Positions 10,493 to 23,567 of a DNA stretch of 64,000 bases are shown here, one piece after another. This DNA comes from Lasiosphaeris hirsuta (Eukaryota > Ascomycota > Sordariomycetes > Sordariales > Lasiosphaeriaceae). Where the stretch lies: positions 4,836,001 through 4,900,000 of the forward strand of contig JAUKUA010000004.1 of the NCBI GenBank assembly GCA_030549175.1, given 5' to 3'. The notes below the pieces were generated by a model. The model had not been told where the DNA came from. It ran no database searches and worked only from the letters and a program-made list of their open reading frames with translations. A program made the position numbers and the translations under genes. Each line of letters opens with the position of its first letter. Position 1 is the first letter of the stretch.

Positions 10493-11675
10493 TCAATCGT
10501 CCCGTAGCTCTAGTCTCCGTATATTCATCTCCACGCCATTAACGAGTGGGTGAATGAAGTTACTCAAGTGACAGGTGTGGCGCTCAGATGAATAATAGTT
10601 GTATGGATCGTCATTACACCAAACTGGTGTCTGAATACTGCGTGCTAAGTTCGCGATTCCCTCAATACTGAATCCAACAAGTGCCGTCGGTCGAGGGAGG
10701 AGACCGTGTGATGCCATCTCCCTGGTGAGCGCACCAAAGAGCATGGAGGAACAGGTGAAAGAGCACTTATTAGCTCGCTCATCTCTCAAATAGGCGAGAA
10801 GACTGTGCAGAATTGTAATGACTTCCTCCACGGCTTCCTGTCTCCGCTGGTCAATTTCACCTGTTGACCGATTAGCTCTCTTCATGTTTGACAGGCCCTA
10901 GATGTGGGGAGCACCTACCGAGTATCTCATCGATAGGTAGACCCGGAGCAGTTATCCTTCCTGGGCTGTGCCTCTGAGCTACCGCTGTGACGCTCCTGAA
11001 CACCTCGGCATGGGAAAACACTTTGGACACTAGGATCCAAAACATTGTATTCATCCCAAATTCCTCGGAAGGACTCTCCTTTCTCAATTTCGGAATCCAG
11101 ATCTCGGTAAAAAGCTCAATCGCTTCGTGGAACTTGTAGTAATCGGTGATCAGCGCAATCTTGGCCAAGGTTTCGAGGCTCACTGATCTAGGAACGCGTC
11201 GAGTATGGCCATGGATGATGTTCATTGTAATGAGCAGCGCCGCCTCATCCCACTCCTCAGCCTCAACAATTCTCTCGCTTTCTGCCCATGGACCGTTCAG
11301 CGCCTTCCTGAAGTATGGAGAAGCTAAGATGAGGTGCCTGGATGAGAGTCGCATTCGGATCTCCCCGAAGATCTCGGTTGGTGAATCGGGCGGTGCAGGC
11401 TCTTCGCCCACCGTTTCTGGCTCTGCTGGGGGCCCATTGGGAGGTTGTGAATATTCGTTGACTCCGGGGTCCAGATTCCGAAATAAATCAGAGTTGTATT
11501 TGCTCCCAATGCTGTCATGCTGTTTGTGGACTGGATCAATTGTCTCTTCACGGTCCCGCTCAAATAGACGGCCTGACCATCGGTGACCCTCGACGCAGGC
11601 TGTCAACGGCATGCTCGGATTGCGGAGAATGAGCAAAAGATCGCCATCAGGGTCCACTTCGTGTGTTGTTTCCAT
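10493..11675 (-). CDS. BTB/POZ domain protein
   Basis: Exon 1 is 11675-10919, the intron 10918-10861 (GTAGGT donor, CAACAG acceptor), and exon 2 10860-10493, giving 374 aa. The N-terminus reads EVDPDGDLLLILRNP, the usual opening of fungal BTB proteins. After an insert of about 80 residues rich in Pro and Glu, the BTB core resumes with RLSSRHLILASPYFRKAL and continues as DEAALLITMNIIHGH and LAKIALITDYYKF. BTB domains dimerise and often serve as adaptors for Cul3 ubiquitin ligases; no Kelch or MATH partner domain is visible, so the function is open. A second BTB gene lies at 60237-61417. The first ATG giving the conserved N-terminus was used. Confidence 0.8.
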
Positions 11676-12434
11676 TTGGGCCGAGAGGCGGAGATCTTGG
11701 GTCAGTCGGGTGGCGCAGTCTCGGTGTAGGCAAAGATCAAAGCTAGAAGAGGGATGAGAATGTCGAGATTCTGGAAGCTAAAAACCTGAGCAACTTTTTT
11801 CTACTTGGGCGTGGTGAATTAGGCCGGCGTGCAGGTCTCTCCTCACACCTGATCCAATAACTTCTCTCCAACCTAGGCTGTGTGACACGATCGAAATCTA
11901 AGCCAGTCACGGCTACTACACGAAACTCAGCTGCCAACGTGGGGCTCTCTGTCCATCATATTTCCCACATGCATTCGAAATCGTCTTGTGCGACGAGGAT
12001 CTGACAAAAGAAAGTGTCAACATATGACTGAAAGACGCCATTTTGAAATGGAAGGCCTCATGTCATAGGTCAATCATTAATATCACACCTTACCACCTCT
12101 CACATTTCACCTGGGTCTGTGGGAGAGACCGTCATCGGACAGCCATATTCCTCCACAGCCAATCAGAGCGCCCACCCACACACTCCGCACGAGTGGCTGA
12201 GGGATTGGCTATGGTTGTGCGTAGGCGCATGCGGGCTCAGCCAAACATCGGTCAGTTTGAGGTGGAGTAGTGGCGCGGCGATGGGAGTCCGGTGGGACAT
12301 GGGGAGGAGGAGGTCAGGACGCTGAAGCTCCAATCTTGGGGGGGAGAAGCAGACTAGGCTGCTCAACAACCTAAACTCTTTTACGTACCACAAGACCTCA
12401 CTCTACCCTGCAACCAAATTTGTAGCATGATACG
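11676..12434. promoter_or_regulatory. divergent spacer between BTB and HET genes
   Basis: About 760 bp separate two divergent starts. It contains CCAAT-type elements (for example near 12158 and 12200) but no coding sequence that I can support. Confidence 0.4.
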
Positions 12435-14544
12435 ATGGGAGCCGACGCAAAAGCCTGGGAGCAGTGTCCGCACTGCAAGGAACTGTTTGGCGGTGTGTAC
12501 GATAAAAGAGTCAAGCTATCAGACATTGTGGCTTCGGCTTCTGGGTGCACAAGGTGCTGGGCCGTGTGTCAAATCTTGCAGCGCGTAACGGATGCGAACA
12601 ATGTCTCTACGACCTTGGTGGGAAGTATCTGGCACGATAACACTCTAGAGATCGGGGTTATCGGGCCAGAGGACACGTTCGAGACCGCTCCTGGGTATAA
12701 GATATATTTAGTACCCCGTCAGTCTCCATCTCACATCCTGTTGAAATAATAAGCAACACATTACTGACCATCACACAGATCATGTCGAAGAGAAACGCGC
12801 TCGCTCGGACCCAACGCTGGGCATACCGATTGCAACTGATCTTGCACACGAAAACTACCGCCCGATCAGAGGACCGCCCGAAGAACGTCTTGCACTGGCC
12901 AAAAGCTGGCTCTCAGAATGCGTGGCTTCGCATGATACCTGCAACGCGGACGTTGAAGAGTACAACTTGCCAAGGCGCCTTCTCGATATATCGGACGACA
13001 ACCTCATCCGGCTAATCCACACGGAACACCATCTCCCTCCGGTATCAGCATACATCGCTCTCAGCTATTGCTGGGGACAGGACGGCGGTAATCTTTGCAC
13101 GTACAGGTCCAATTTGGATCAACACATGGCGGGCATTCCGATACCCTCACTCCCCCCAACCATCAGAGACGTAATTTTTGCTTGCAAGCAGCTTGGCCAA
13201 CCTTATCTTTGGGTTGATGCTCTGTGTATCCTGCAGGACGACTTGGATGACAAGATGACCCAGATACCCCAGATGGCTGACATTTACTCGGGGTCGCTTC
13301 TTACCATCTCGGCAGCCGGCTCCTCGAGCGTGCTCGAAGGCTGCCCGCTGGCGTCGGTCGAGCTGCAGCCTGTCCAGCCGCACGTGTTTGAGCTCGAATA
13401 CCCCCTGGAGACGGGCGGCTCTTCTAGCGACAAACCCGGTCGCAGAGTCACGGCTGTCATTGAGCGGATGGAGCATGAGCGATGCCGCATTCTCCCCGGG
13501 CACTGGGCCCGCGAAACATTTGACCAAGACCCGCGTGATCTGCTGAATGCCATCGAAGAGCGCGCCTGGACCTACCAAGAGCGTTTCTTGGCCAAAAGGA
13601 CCCTCTTCATCGGCAAGGGGGAAATGTCATGGATCTGCGCGAGCGAGGTCCAGTGCGAGTGCAGAAAAAACGGCCCGCAGATAAAGACTGAGGAAGGCGA
13701 CCGCGTGTTTACCCACAGATACAACATCAGCCAAGTGTCTGTGAAGAAGCTGTTCGGTAACTTGGAAATGGACAAAACCTACTCGTTCCTGTGGACTGAT
13801 ATCGTTGCGGCCTACTCGGCCCGGTCGCTGACCCAGTTTAGCGACAGAGTGGCCGCCCTCGAGGGTATTTCTGTGGCTTTTCGAAGAAGATGGCCCGACA
13901 TTTTCAAGGACGACGAATACGTCTTTGGATGCTGGAAACCCTTTCTAGCGCATCTTCTCATCTGGGAAACCTCAGGCCAGCCGGTTTCCGCCCGGATAGA
14001 CCAAGACTTCTTCCCATCCTGGGCGTGGCCATCGTGCGGACGGCCCGTCCGATTTACGAGCTGGGTATGGTATGGCGTCAACCCAAAGTCGTGGGTTCAG
14101 GTGCTGGACCTCGAAGTAAAGCAGGCCGACGGCAGAGGAGGATTTGGGCACGGAAAGGGAACCTTGACGTTGCGGGCCCCCCTGATTCCCGTTCGACAGG
14201 AAGTCGTCAGGTACGACGACGATACCGAGGGGATTTTGCTTACTCCCATTGATACCGACCTGCCATTCCTAACGGGTGGCCCGACTTCTGACGATCCGAG
14301 CAAAGCTCTCGATGCAGACAAGACGGTGACTCATGTGGTCCTTCTCGCGAGCTATCCGTTCAAACCTCTGAAGAAATCACGGCCTTTATCCTGCGCTCTC
14401 CTTTGTGTCGCTCCGGTAATTGGACGAGACGGGGAGTTTCGCCGAGTTGGTATGATGACCACACCGAGAGCGAAAACGGGGTTTTGGGGTTTTCACTTTC
14501 AAAGACTTGTCTCCGCTCATGTAACTGACTTCAAACTAGTCTAG
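12435..14544 (+). CDS. heterokaryon incompatibility (HET) domain protein
   Basis: Exons 12435-12717 and 12779-14544 join through a GTCAGT donor, giving 682 aa; the alternative GTACCC donor breaks the frame. HET domains act in fungal non-self recognition and, where studied, trigger cell death after fusion of unlike strains. The N-terminus has two CxxC pairs (CPHC, CTRC) that could bind metal. The HET core begins with YIALSYCWGQ (about residue 185), then LWVDALCILQDD with MADIYSGSLLTISAAGSS following, and RAWTYQERFL, the usual three blocks. No NACHT, WD40 or other sensor domain is fused. The gene appears intact, unlike several NLR-type loci in the window. Confidence 0.88.
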
Positions 14545-14638
14545 AAGGAGGATGCATTTTTTTTAAATCATGAATGCCATGGCAGGTCGCACGTATCTAG
14601 AAAAAGAAATTATCAACAACAGATGATGCAAAAAGTAA

Positions 14639-14722
14639 CTCTCCCGCCGGGAATTGAACCCGGGTCCCGAGCGAAATCTGAAGGATGACAAGCTCATATA
14701 CTGACCACTATACTACGGAAGA
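14639..14722 (-). tRNA. tRNA-Asp (GUC) with intron
   Basis: On the minus strand the acceptor arm TCTTCCG pairs with CGGGAGA (one T:G pair), the T arm reads CCCGG GTTCAAT CCCGG, and the anticodon stem TGAGC pairs with GCTCG. The anticodon loop is TTGTCA plus C, interrupted after position 37 by a 12-nt insert (TCCTTCAGATTT). Removing it leaves a standard 7-nt loop with GTC anticodon. The D arm (GTAGTATAGTGGTCAGTAT) is the usual tRNA-Asp form. Confidence 0.85.
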
Positions 14723-17700
14723 CTTGCAGGTGTATTCACCAGCTGTAGCTGTCGGTTGATGGAAACTGCTCCACTAGGGTGGCTTATGTATGGGCAGTGA
14801 CCAAACTTGAAGTGAATCGTTGATGCCGTAGAGTCATGTTTGCTATGTTATGCAAGTGTTGCATCAGGCATGTGGGCATATAAGTTGTCCAATTACCTAA
14901 CATCACAGGCAAGAGCATTGCTTTTTTCCAAAAAAAAAAAAAAAAAAAGAGTCATCGCTAGACAATGCAGTGCAGTTGTTGAGATAAGGTACTCGTGTGA
15001 CAATACTACCTCTGACGGATCTTCAGTTAATGTAGAAATGTAGACTGAACTTCGTCATGATATGTATTTCACGTACCTATAGGTAAGGTACCTACATATA
15101 TAGCCTGGGTTAAGGTTCATGTGCTTAGTGTGCTTTTGGGCGACAGTAACACGTTTAGAATGACCAGTGTTCTCCTTGATCTTCTTTCGTTTTCTATGTC
15201 GGATAGGGGGATACCCCATTGCTTTGTACTACCAAGTGTGTAGTATCAAGGCTCTGGTGGTGTAAAGTCCATCCAGGCCTGAAGCCTAGCTTCGGAGTCG
15301 ACTACTCACAACGTCGTTTGTTTCCGGACGTTTGTTCACAGCATCTTTACCTTGTTTCACACAACTCACCATCCCCGAGTCAGAGACCACAACTCCGACC
15401 CTCGGCCCCAGTCATGTCCACAAACCCCGGGCCATTCAGCCTAGCCACCCTCCACCCCCCAAACCACCTCCATTCCAGAACCCTCCCGTGCCCAGCCCTC
15501 GTGGCAACACTCTACCCACCACCGCCCATTGGCCGACCACGAAACGCCCAGCGAGCCAACCGTCCCAGGTCGTCTCTCTGCCGAGCCACACACCCCTATT
15601 TCCCCCTAATTAAGCCTAGACACCGTGAGGCAGGCGAACCCAGGCGGCCGCTTATTGGGTGTTGGGAGGTTTGCTCCCAAACAGCCGACAGACAAGCACG
15701 GGTCCTTAGCGGCAGGGATTGCCCTCGTGGGCGGGCCCCTCGGTACCAGCGCGCTTATGGTTGTGTGTGTGTGGTGAGAAAAGAGTGGGCAAGGTGAAAA
15801 TCCCGAGATGCACGTCGCTATGCAGCAATGCGGCGGTGATCATATAAACAAGGTCCGCGAAGGGGTGGAGATTGGGCGGTATTAGGGGGGGGGGGGGGGG
15901 GGGATGGGGTGCTATCGGAGGGTCTGGAAGAGAGGTGGGTAGAGATTGGTATTGTTCCGAGAGATAGGCGTGATATGCAAAGTGTAGAATGGCGGGCGAG
16001 ACAGTTGGGCGGTGCCAAGGCCAGACCGGCCTGTGGGCCATGAATGCCTTTTACCCGGAGCGGTGCAGGCAGTCCGAGGGAATTTTGGATCAGGTCGGTC
16101 TTGGCCTAGATGGTGATTACGGGATAAATCGTGGGTCAATGCAACGCATTCGCTCGTCAATTGCACTGGGGAATTCCGCCTCCCAGGTTCTGCCAATCTG
16201 CTTGAGCGTTCGTCTACCACGTTGGCTCGCTTGGTTGGGCCAATTTGCAGATCTTTACCATCTCATCTCTGAACCCTACCGATGGTGGATGCGACTTTAT
16301 TTGGCGGTAGGGACGAAAAAGACCCCTACAGCCCGTGCATGGCTCGTTTCCGTATATCGCCCATTCCCACCTGGCACTTACAGGTTCGAGACGCCAGGTC
16401 GTTTTGGGTATTCTGCAAACCCCCCCCCCCCCCCCCCCCCCAAAAAAAAGAACTGCAGGTCAATCTCCGTTGGTCCGTGGACAAGTAGTAAAAACGGAGT
16501 CCAAACGGAGCGAAGCGATCTTCTAGCGCGTTAACGCTATCACGTCGACCGGATGGGCGTGTGAGAGGTCAAGGGGCGCCCGGGAGGCGTCGATATTCAG
16601 TCATCAGACTCAAACCTGGAAAGCGGCGTCTTGGATGCAGCCGTGGTGGTGTTGGCGCATATGTGCTATCGTCGCCGAGCATCGGGTTTCTGGGAGAGCG
16701 AAAGCGTGAGATAAAAGCCCAAGACACGGGCAGCGGACTTGGCTCTGCAAGCCACCGAAACCTCCAAGACCTTGGCGGCCACACACAAGATTTCGCCCAG
16801 CAGAAAAAACGTGGTAGTCTACGTCATGCCGGCCCCATGGTCGGAGATAGTGTGCCTCTGAGCGGCCTTCTTCCCCTTCTCTTGGGGAGCATGAAGTGTG
16901 GGTGCGAGAAGAGAGGCCCGCGCCGCCCCGGCGCAGTTGGGCGAGGTCACGGCATCGCATCGCGGCCTGCCGAACTTGGGGCCTGCCGAACCTGGGCCTG
17001 CCGAACCTCTCTGGTCCGTGACGGGGCCGAGAGGCGGGGCTCGCACCGCGGTCTGGCCCTGATCTGACAGGTACAGTACCTCGGCAATGGGTACAACGTA
17101 TCGCGCTTGTAACAATACACTACCTTTGTCCGATGCCGAACCCTTCGCCCGGCGTCAGCTGAGATATCGTGGCGGTAACGATCAGCGCGTCGCGGGGAAG
17201 GCGGGATCAGCATCCTCACAGTGATGCGCAGCGCTTTTCTACACTACTACTAGACAAGATATGCAGACAGACCGAGATGGGCAATTCGTCCGCTTCCTTT
17301 CTCTCTCGGACAGGCGGGACCACGGTTGCGACAAGGTGCAGGTAGGCAGCGGCCTATTAGTCGAGTATAGCGTAAGCATTGTTAGCGGCCGTGATGACGG
17401 CGACCAAGCAAACGTCGCTTGGCACCGTGCCAGAAACGCGCCTGTCGGCCAGTGGTTGGCAGAGTGGGGTGGTGGTGGTGGTGTGGATGGAACCCTGGCC
17501 GTGGGTGCCACGGTGCCAAGCGCGCGTTCAATTGCTGGATGCAGCACTCACTCGTCGTGGGTGCTGGCCGGCCTGCGGCTGTTGGCCCTGTAGTCAGGGC
17601 GTGTCTGGGTCCCGAACCCCTGGCCCGGGCGAGGGGAGTCGCCTACCGGTGGGTGGAGGCTGAAGATGATGCTGCTGGCATCAGATGATAATGTTGGAAA

Positions 17701-20236
17701 AGGAATAGCGATGGCGCCATGAGAAACTGGAGAACTGGGGAAAAGGGGCGGCGGGGGGGATTTGAGGGGAAATGTGGAGGAGGGGACGGTGGAGATTCTG
17801 GGGTCTAGCGGTGTTGGCAGTGTCGATAGCGTCGTTGTTGCTGTTGATCGATGGCGAATCGACTGGTCATCACCAGTCCGCTAGTCCCAGTCCCACCAGT
17901 CCTGCCAACTTGTGCTCGGTGGACTCGATGGCTCGGCAGACGTTGGACCTGATGATGGATCGAGATTGTGTTCCAGGCTGCGAGGTCCGTTAGAATCTGG
18001 GGAAGTGGTCCGCGTTAACTTCCAGACCGCTAACAAAACCCTAACAGAACCTTTTACCGGACGCGACGAGTCAGAAGGCGCAGAACAGACATGGACAGGG
18101 CCCGGAGCGACTGCCACCTTCCCTTCTCATACATCTGGACCCTGACGTTATTATTTAGGGTAGGTAGACTGGCATGCTTACACGACGTGACTGACAGACT
18201 GCAGACGCTGCGAGACGCTGCGAGACATGATTTGGACCGCTGCTATGCTGCGGTACGGGACCACTGGAATTCGATATTGCAACGGCGCAATCATGGACCA
18301 CGAATGGGCGCTGTGTGGTGCAATGCATGCCTGCGGCGCTGCAAATAATTCGTACTAATAATTGTTTTCCATCCTTTTTTTTTTTTTTTTCTTACTCTTG
18401 CTCACTACTGATCAGTGCCGTGCAACTCGGCTCGGCTCCGCTCGCTGTCCGTGCTATGGTAGCGTCTGTGCTATCGATGGCGCGCCTGCCCAACCTCTCA
18501 TACGAGATCTGGGCAGATGCTGCTTCCAGAAACTTTCCTTGGTTCTTCTTCCCTTGGCCCGCCCCTCGCAAAAAGGGCCATCATTTCCGAAACGATGCCG
18601 CGCTTTGACTGGATGATGTCCCGACGCAGCACGTGGGAGAAAACAGAAAACAGAAAACAAAAAGGGCGGCCGAAAAGGAAAGCGGATGGCGATACCCTGG
18701 TGGCCGTGACACACGCCGACTGCAAATCTGCAAATCCAAGTTGGGTTTCGCTTCAGACCGCTTCAGACGCAGCCACCATTCATGCTTCGTTTCCTCACGA
18801 ATTTATCCATCTGCCCGAAAGCTTCACCCGGCGCGCCGGTGGTGGCCGCCACGTGCGGGGAGAGAGCTAGGGAAGTTAAGGTAGTTTAGTGGGCTACGGG
18901 CCTGGCTGCCGTCGTGCCCCAAAGCTGTCGCGCGGGCAATTGGGGGGTGTTCTCCTCAGCGATTCCCCCGGCAGCCCGCCGAGATCTCAAAGACACTCGC
19001 TTGCGACCCAATCGAAAGCGGCCACGGCCGCCAAGCCGGGCGAATTGCACAGATCCGGGCTGTTGGTGGCGTTCGCACTGGGGCGTGATTCGGCTGCAAC
19101 CCCGCGCCAAATCTCACGCTCGCGACTTAAAAGCAGCAGCTTGCCAAGTCTTGGCCAAGCCTCCAACATCCTCTTGGCATACGCCGGTGGATTGTTTTCG
19201 AGAGCGATGCCCAGAAATAACGACACTCTCTATGACCCTCTTCTGGGCCCTCTCTGCCGGATTACTGAGCCATACACGGCCGCAGCTCGATTCGTTCCTT
19301 GGTTGCATCATATCAGACCGTGCCGCGCACTTCTTGGCATTCTTATCCTCCATTCCTCGCAGCAGAGCCACCGTTTCTTGAAATGGAGCATGGCGGGAGC
19401 GAAAGGGGCAGAAGAGCAGCAGCTCCCTGCTGATCGTTCCCCCTTTGGACCCTCTGGACGCAGAAGCTAGCCAACGAATTGCCATCTCGACATTTCTTGT
19501 GTTCCCCGACGAGAATATCGCCTGTACGTCCAGGAATAATGCGCCGATGGCTGAAACCCCCCCGGCCAACCGCCCAGTGCTGGTCCGTCGTCCTCGCGCC
19601 TCTCCCCCAACGAAATGTTTCCCTCTCGATGCGGTAGGGCATGCACTGTACCCATACGCTACTAGGATGAGGATGGAACCAGATGTGACGGTTGCAGCCT
19701 GATCCACACCCTCTACCATCCTTCGTCCTGCCTTGTCACCCCGTCTTCTGCTCTGGACGACCATCCGCACTCTCGCATATTCACACGGCCAGCCATTGAG
19801 CCGGGGTGGGAGGGGTTCCCCCGGGCAGGCAAGCTCGAGTCGCAAGCGCGCAGCTGTGTATTGCGGTGTATCGGGCTGTATTTGGGTCCCACGAGCCAGC
19901 GTGGCATGGGAATTTGCCAAATGATGCCGCCCTTTCTGTCGCATTGCCATTGCTAGGGTAGGGGGGGGGGGGGGGGGGGGAGGTAAGATGGGGTCCCGTC
20001 CCGGTGTGTACCTCTCTCCCCAATGCTCCGGTGAGCCGTCGTCCATGCCCACTGCAACCTGCAGTCGAGACAGGGCCTTGTTGTTGGCCCAGCCAAAAAC
20101 ACACACATATAAGATCGGCACGCCAGCCCGTGACGGCTTCTGTGTCTTGGCCCCAACCCGACTCGTCTTTTTCCCTCCCTCCCTTGTTTTGCTGGCATCG
20201 CGCACCCTGACCCGGACCCGACCTTCCACTGGCATC
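14723..20236. other. 5.5-kb gene-free, GC-rich region
   Basis: No conserved protein was recognised on either strand. ORFs here are arginine-, proline- and serine-rich and overlap freely, as expected by chance in GC-rich DNA. The region has several long homopolymers: A at about 14931-14948, G near 15887-15903, C near 16421-16440, T near 18366-18380 and G near 19962-19981. It may hold long regulatory sequence or a non-coding transcript, but nothing in the sequence shows this. Confidence 0.5.
20106..20113 (+). promoter_or_regulatory. TATA-like element of the MFS gene
   Basis: CATATAAG lies about 125 bp upstream of the MFS start codon at 20237, after a CA repeat. Confidence 0.4.
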
Positions 20237-21995
20237 ATGGGTTCCTCCGCCGAGGTGTCCGCCCCGGACGTGCCCACGACCGAGTCCGACAGCGTGACCA
20301 ACGAGAAGGCCGTGTCCAAGGAGGCCTACGCCGAGAATGTCGACAACGTCGAGGCCGCGGCCTGGGACGCGGCGTCGACCAAGAAGCTGCTGCGCAAGAT
20401 CGACGGCAACCTGATCCCGTTCCTGGCGCTGTTGTACCTGCTCTCATTCCTAGACCGCACCAACATCGGCAACGCCCGGCTCGACACACTCGAGAAGGAC
20501 CTGGGGCTGGTGGCGGCCAAATTCCAGTACAACGATGCGCTCGCCATCTTCTTCCCCTTCTACGTCGCCGCCGAGATCCCCTCCAACATGGCCATGAAGC
20601 GCTTCCGCCCCTCCATCTGGATCCCCAGCATCATGGTCGCCTGGGCCGTGTGCTGCACCCTCATGGGCATTGTCAAGAACTACCAGGGGCTGATGGCCAC
20701 CCGCGTCTTCCTCGGCATCGCGGAGGGCGGTCTGTTTCCCGGTATCACCTACTAGTACGTCTCAGATTTTTTTTTTGTGGGGGGGGGGAGGTTCCTGTCG
20801 CACGCATCTCTGCTGACACGAGTTGCCCAGCATCACGTTGTGGTACCGTCGCCACGAGTGCGGTCTGCGCATGGCCATCTTCTTCTCGGCCGCCACCGCA
20901 GCCGGCGCTTTTGGCGGTCTCCTTGCCCGTGGCATCGTTGAGATGCGCGGGCTCGGTGGTCTATCGGGATGGCAGTGGATCTTTATCCTCGAAGGCATTC
21001 TCACTTTTGTCGTCGGTACGTCACCCTTTCCCCCCTTCCCCCCCCCCCCCCCCCTCCCCTCCCCCTGTAACAAAAAGAAAAAAAGAAACCCCCCCACTAA
21101 CCCCCGCACAGCCATCATCGCCTACTTCGTCATGAACGACTACCCCGCCACGGCCAAGTTCCTGTCGGAGCCGGAGCGTGTCGAGGTGACGGCGCGGCTC
21201 AAGCGCGACCGGTCGTCGCTCGCCGACGAGTTTTCGAGAAAGTACTTCTGGGACGCCATTAAGGACTGGAAGATTTGGGTGCACATGCTTATTACCATCG
21301 GCGTCTACACCGGCCTGTACTCGTACGCCCTGTTCCTGCCCACCATCGTGCGCGACCTCGGCTACACCAACAACACGGCCCAGCTCATGACGGTGCCGCC
21401 CTACGTCGTCGCCTGCGTCTTCTGCGTCGGTGCTGGTTGGTACGCCGACAGGCTCGGGCAGCGCGGTGTCTTCATGATCTTCTTCATGGGCATGGCGTAA
21501 GTTTTTTCGCATCCCTTTTATTTTCTCTCTCTCTCTCTCTTGATCAATGCTGACACCCCCGATAGCATCGTCGGCCTGATCCTGCTTGTCGCAACACAGA
21601 ACCCGGCCGTCAAGTACGTAGGGTGCTTCTTCCTGGCATCGGGCATCTACCCCAACGTGCCGCAGGGCGTGGCGTGGAACGGCAACAACATTGGCGGCTC
21701 GCTCAAGCGCGGCGTCGGCATCGCCATGCACGTCGGCTTCGGCAACCTCGGCGGCACCATCAGCGCCTACCTGTACCTGTCCAAGGACGGCCCGCGTTAC
21801 TACCCCGGCCACGGCACCCTCATGGGCTGCCAGTTCATGGCCATGATCTTGTCCATCTTCATGACCCTGTATCTCCGCCGCGAGAACGCCCGGCGCGACC
21901 GCGAGTACAAGCCGCCCAGCGAGTACACCGAGGAGGAGCGCGTGGCAGAGAGGGAGAAGGGTGATAATGCCACCTTTTTCAGGTATACTATCTAG
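20237..21995 (+). CDS. MFS permease, anion:cation symporter (allantoate/nicotinate type)
   Basis: Exons 20237-20754, 20831-21015, 21112-21496 and 21566-21995 give 505 aa, normal for the family. The motif FLDRTNIGNARL after the first membrane helix, GGLFPGITYYITLWYRR, and RGxxxAMHVGFGNLGG in helix 10 are typical of fungal Dal5/Tna1-like transporters, which import small carboxylates or vitamins such as allantoate, nicotinate, biotin or pantothenate. The exact substrate cannot be read from sequence. Residues 1-45 form an acidic cytosolic N-terminus and the C-terminus is charged. Intron 1 contains a T run followed by G; intron 2 is dominated by a C tract. The protein would sit in the plasma membrane with 12 helices. 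It stands alone after a long gene-free stretch. Confidence 0.87.
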
Positions 21996-23567
21996 GTGCA
22001 TCGCGTGGGAGACTGGTACATAAATGTTGCAGCGATAAAAGGGGGGGCTTACTCGTGACGGAAGGGAAACCAATGTCTTATGGCTCGAGGACTCGGGGCG
22101 GTGTTTATCATGGCGGACTGCATGATGGAAGCATAAATCTTCTCGTGCACATAGGTCCTCGCAGCGAATTGCATAGCGTTGCTGCCTGTCCTGATCTATG
22201 TTGATGCAGCTCTGACGTGCAATCCCTTATTCCGTGCACTACTTGCATCATGCCAAAGGGCCCGATTTGGACTCGAGTGGGGCATTGAAGAAATGCATCA
22301 GTAGCAAAAAATGCGACAAGCCGGATATGAAATTAGGGTTGTATGCACCTAGTGGACGTAAAAGAATAAGATTGATCATAAAGCAGCAGCTGTAGATTTT
22401 ACAGGCAGCAAGCTGTCACGGACTACAGGTATTACCACTACACCACTTAGCCTTTGTTGAAAGCTGGAAAAGTAGCCCAAGTCTTCGAGTACGGTTGAAT
22501 CGTGAGAAAGAGGGGGGATGAAATCCATCAAGTCCACCATGGCATTCGGCAATAGAAAAATAGATGCAACATGTTGTGTTCGTCAACACCATCCTCCTCG
22601 TTTCATCGAGGCTGCCAAAGTCTAAATCTAAACTTCAGCAACGGCAAGTACTCGTGGCCATTGAGATACTTTTGTACCTGCCGACACAAATCAAGCAGTT
22701 GTATCTGTCAGAAGCTTACAAGGCAGAAATAACTCCGAGCTGGTGGCACAGAGTGTTTCATGCATGTTGCTCGGAACATGTCGTATATGGGGCACAGTTC
22801 AAGTTGTACGCTTGCAGCCTCGATTGGGCAGCTGTTTCTGCCTTTCCACGGACCAATGGCCCTCAAGACTCACCCACGGACTTTTGGGCTGTCTGATATG
22901 GTGGGCAATGAAAGAGAGAAGTAAGGTATCGGGGATTCTTTGGCCCGGAAGCTTTTGTTGATGTTGATCCTTTTCAGGGAACTGTGCACATCACCCCACA
23001 TCCAAGTCAATCGTCACTCAGGGGTAACTACGCCCTCGTCGAAGCGCACACAGAAACCCTGCAAGATGATCCCTCCAGATGCGGTCGACAAGACTCTCTC
23101 TGCTATCGGCGCCGGCTGTCTGGATCTTGATGCAATTAAATTGCAGAGGCCTTGTCCAGCGTGCAGAGAAAACAAGACCATTTGTCGGGGACTGCGAGGT
23201 CCCGCCAAGAATGGCTCGCTGTCGGCTGTTTGCGTGGCTGTCTTATTTTAGAATGCTGTCAGCTTACTGCCATGTGGTGCGGTGCTGAGAAACGCTCGCA
23301 AATAGCAGCGCAGTGGCCGGGTATTCACCGGATCATGACGACGGAGCACAAAGATCCAATCATCCGGCGGCGCAGGCGCATGTCGGCGGTGGTCGGGTGT
23401 TGTCAGATCTGAAGCGCCTAGGGTGGAGGGAAGTGTGATGATGGCAGCAATAACCAACAGGCCAATTAGTACTAGTCCTGTGTCTCGCCGCGCTCGTCTC
23501 TTGTTGTCTTCTCCACGATCTTCTCGAATCCAACACCGTTCGATATCCAGATCTCTCCGTCGCCAAG
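21996..23567. other. intergenic, no gene seen
   Basis: About 1.6 kb. Short ORFs (for example 22564-22896 and 22940-23251, plus) lack recognisable features and have no supporting splice pattern. Confidence 0.4.

Noticed and set aside
15219..15797. 192-residue plus-strand frame in the gene-free region
   Set aside because: Low-complexity Pro/Arg/Ser content, no domain and no splice support.
19114..20319. 401-residue minus-strand open frame overlapping the MFS start
   Set aside because: It is antisense to the MFS 5' end, rich in Arg/Gly/Pro, crosses a G homopolymer as a proline run and has no recognisable domain. Chance frame in GC-rich DNA.
21021..22073. 350-residue minus-strand frame across the MFS gene
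   Set aside because: Complement of MFS exons and introns, with His/Asp/Val bias and no domain.
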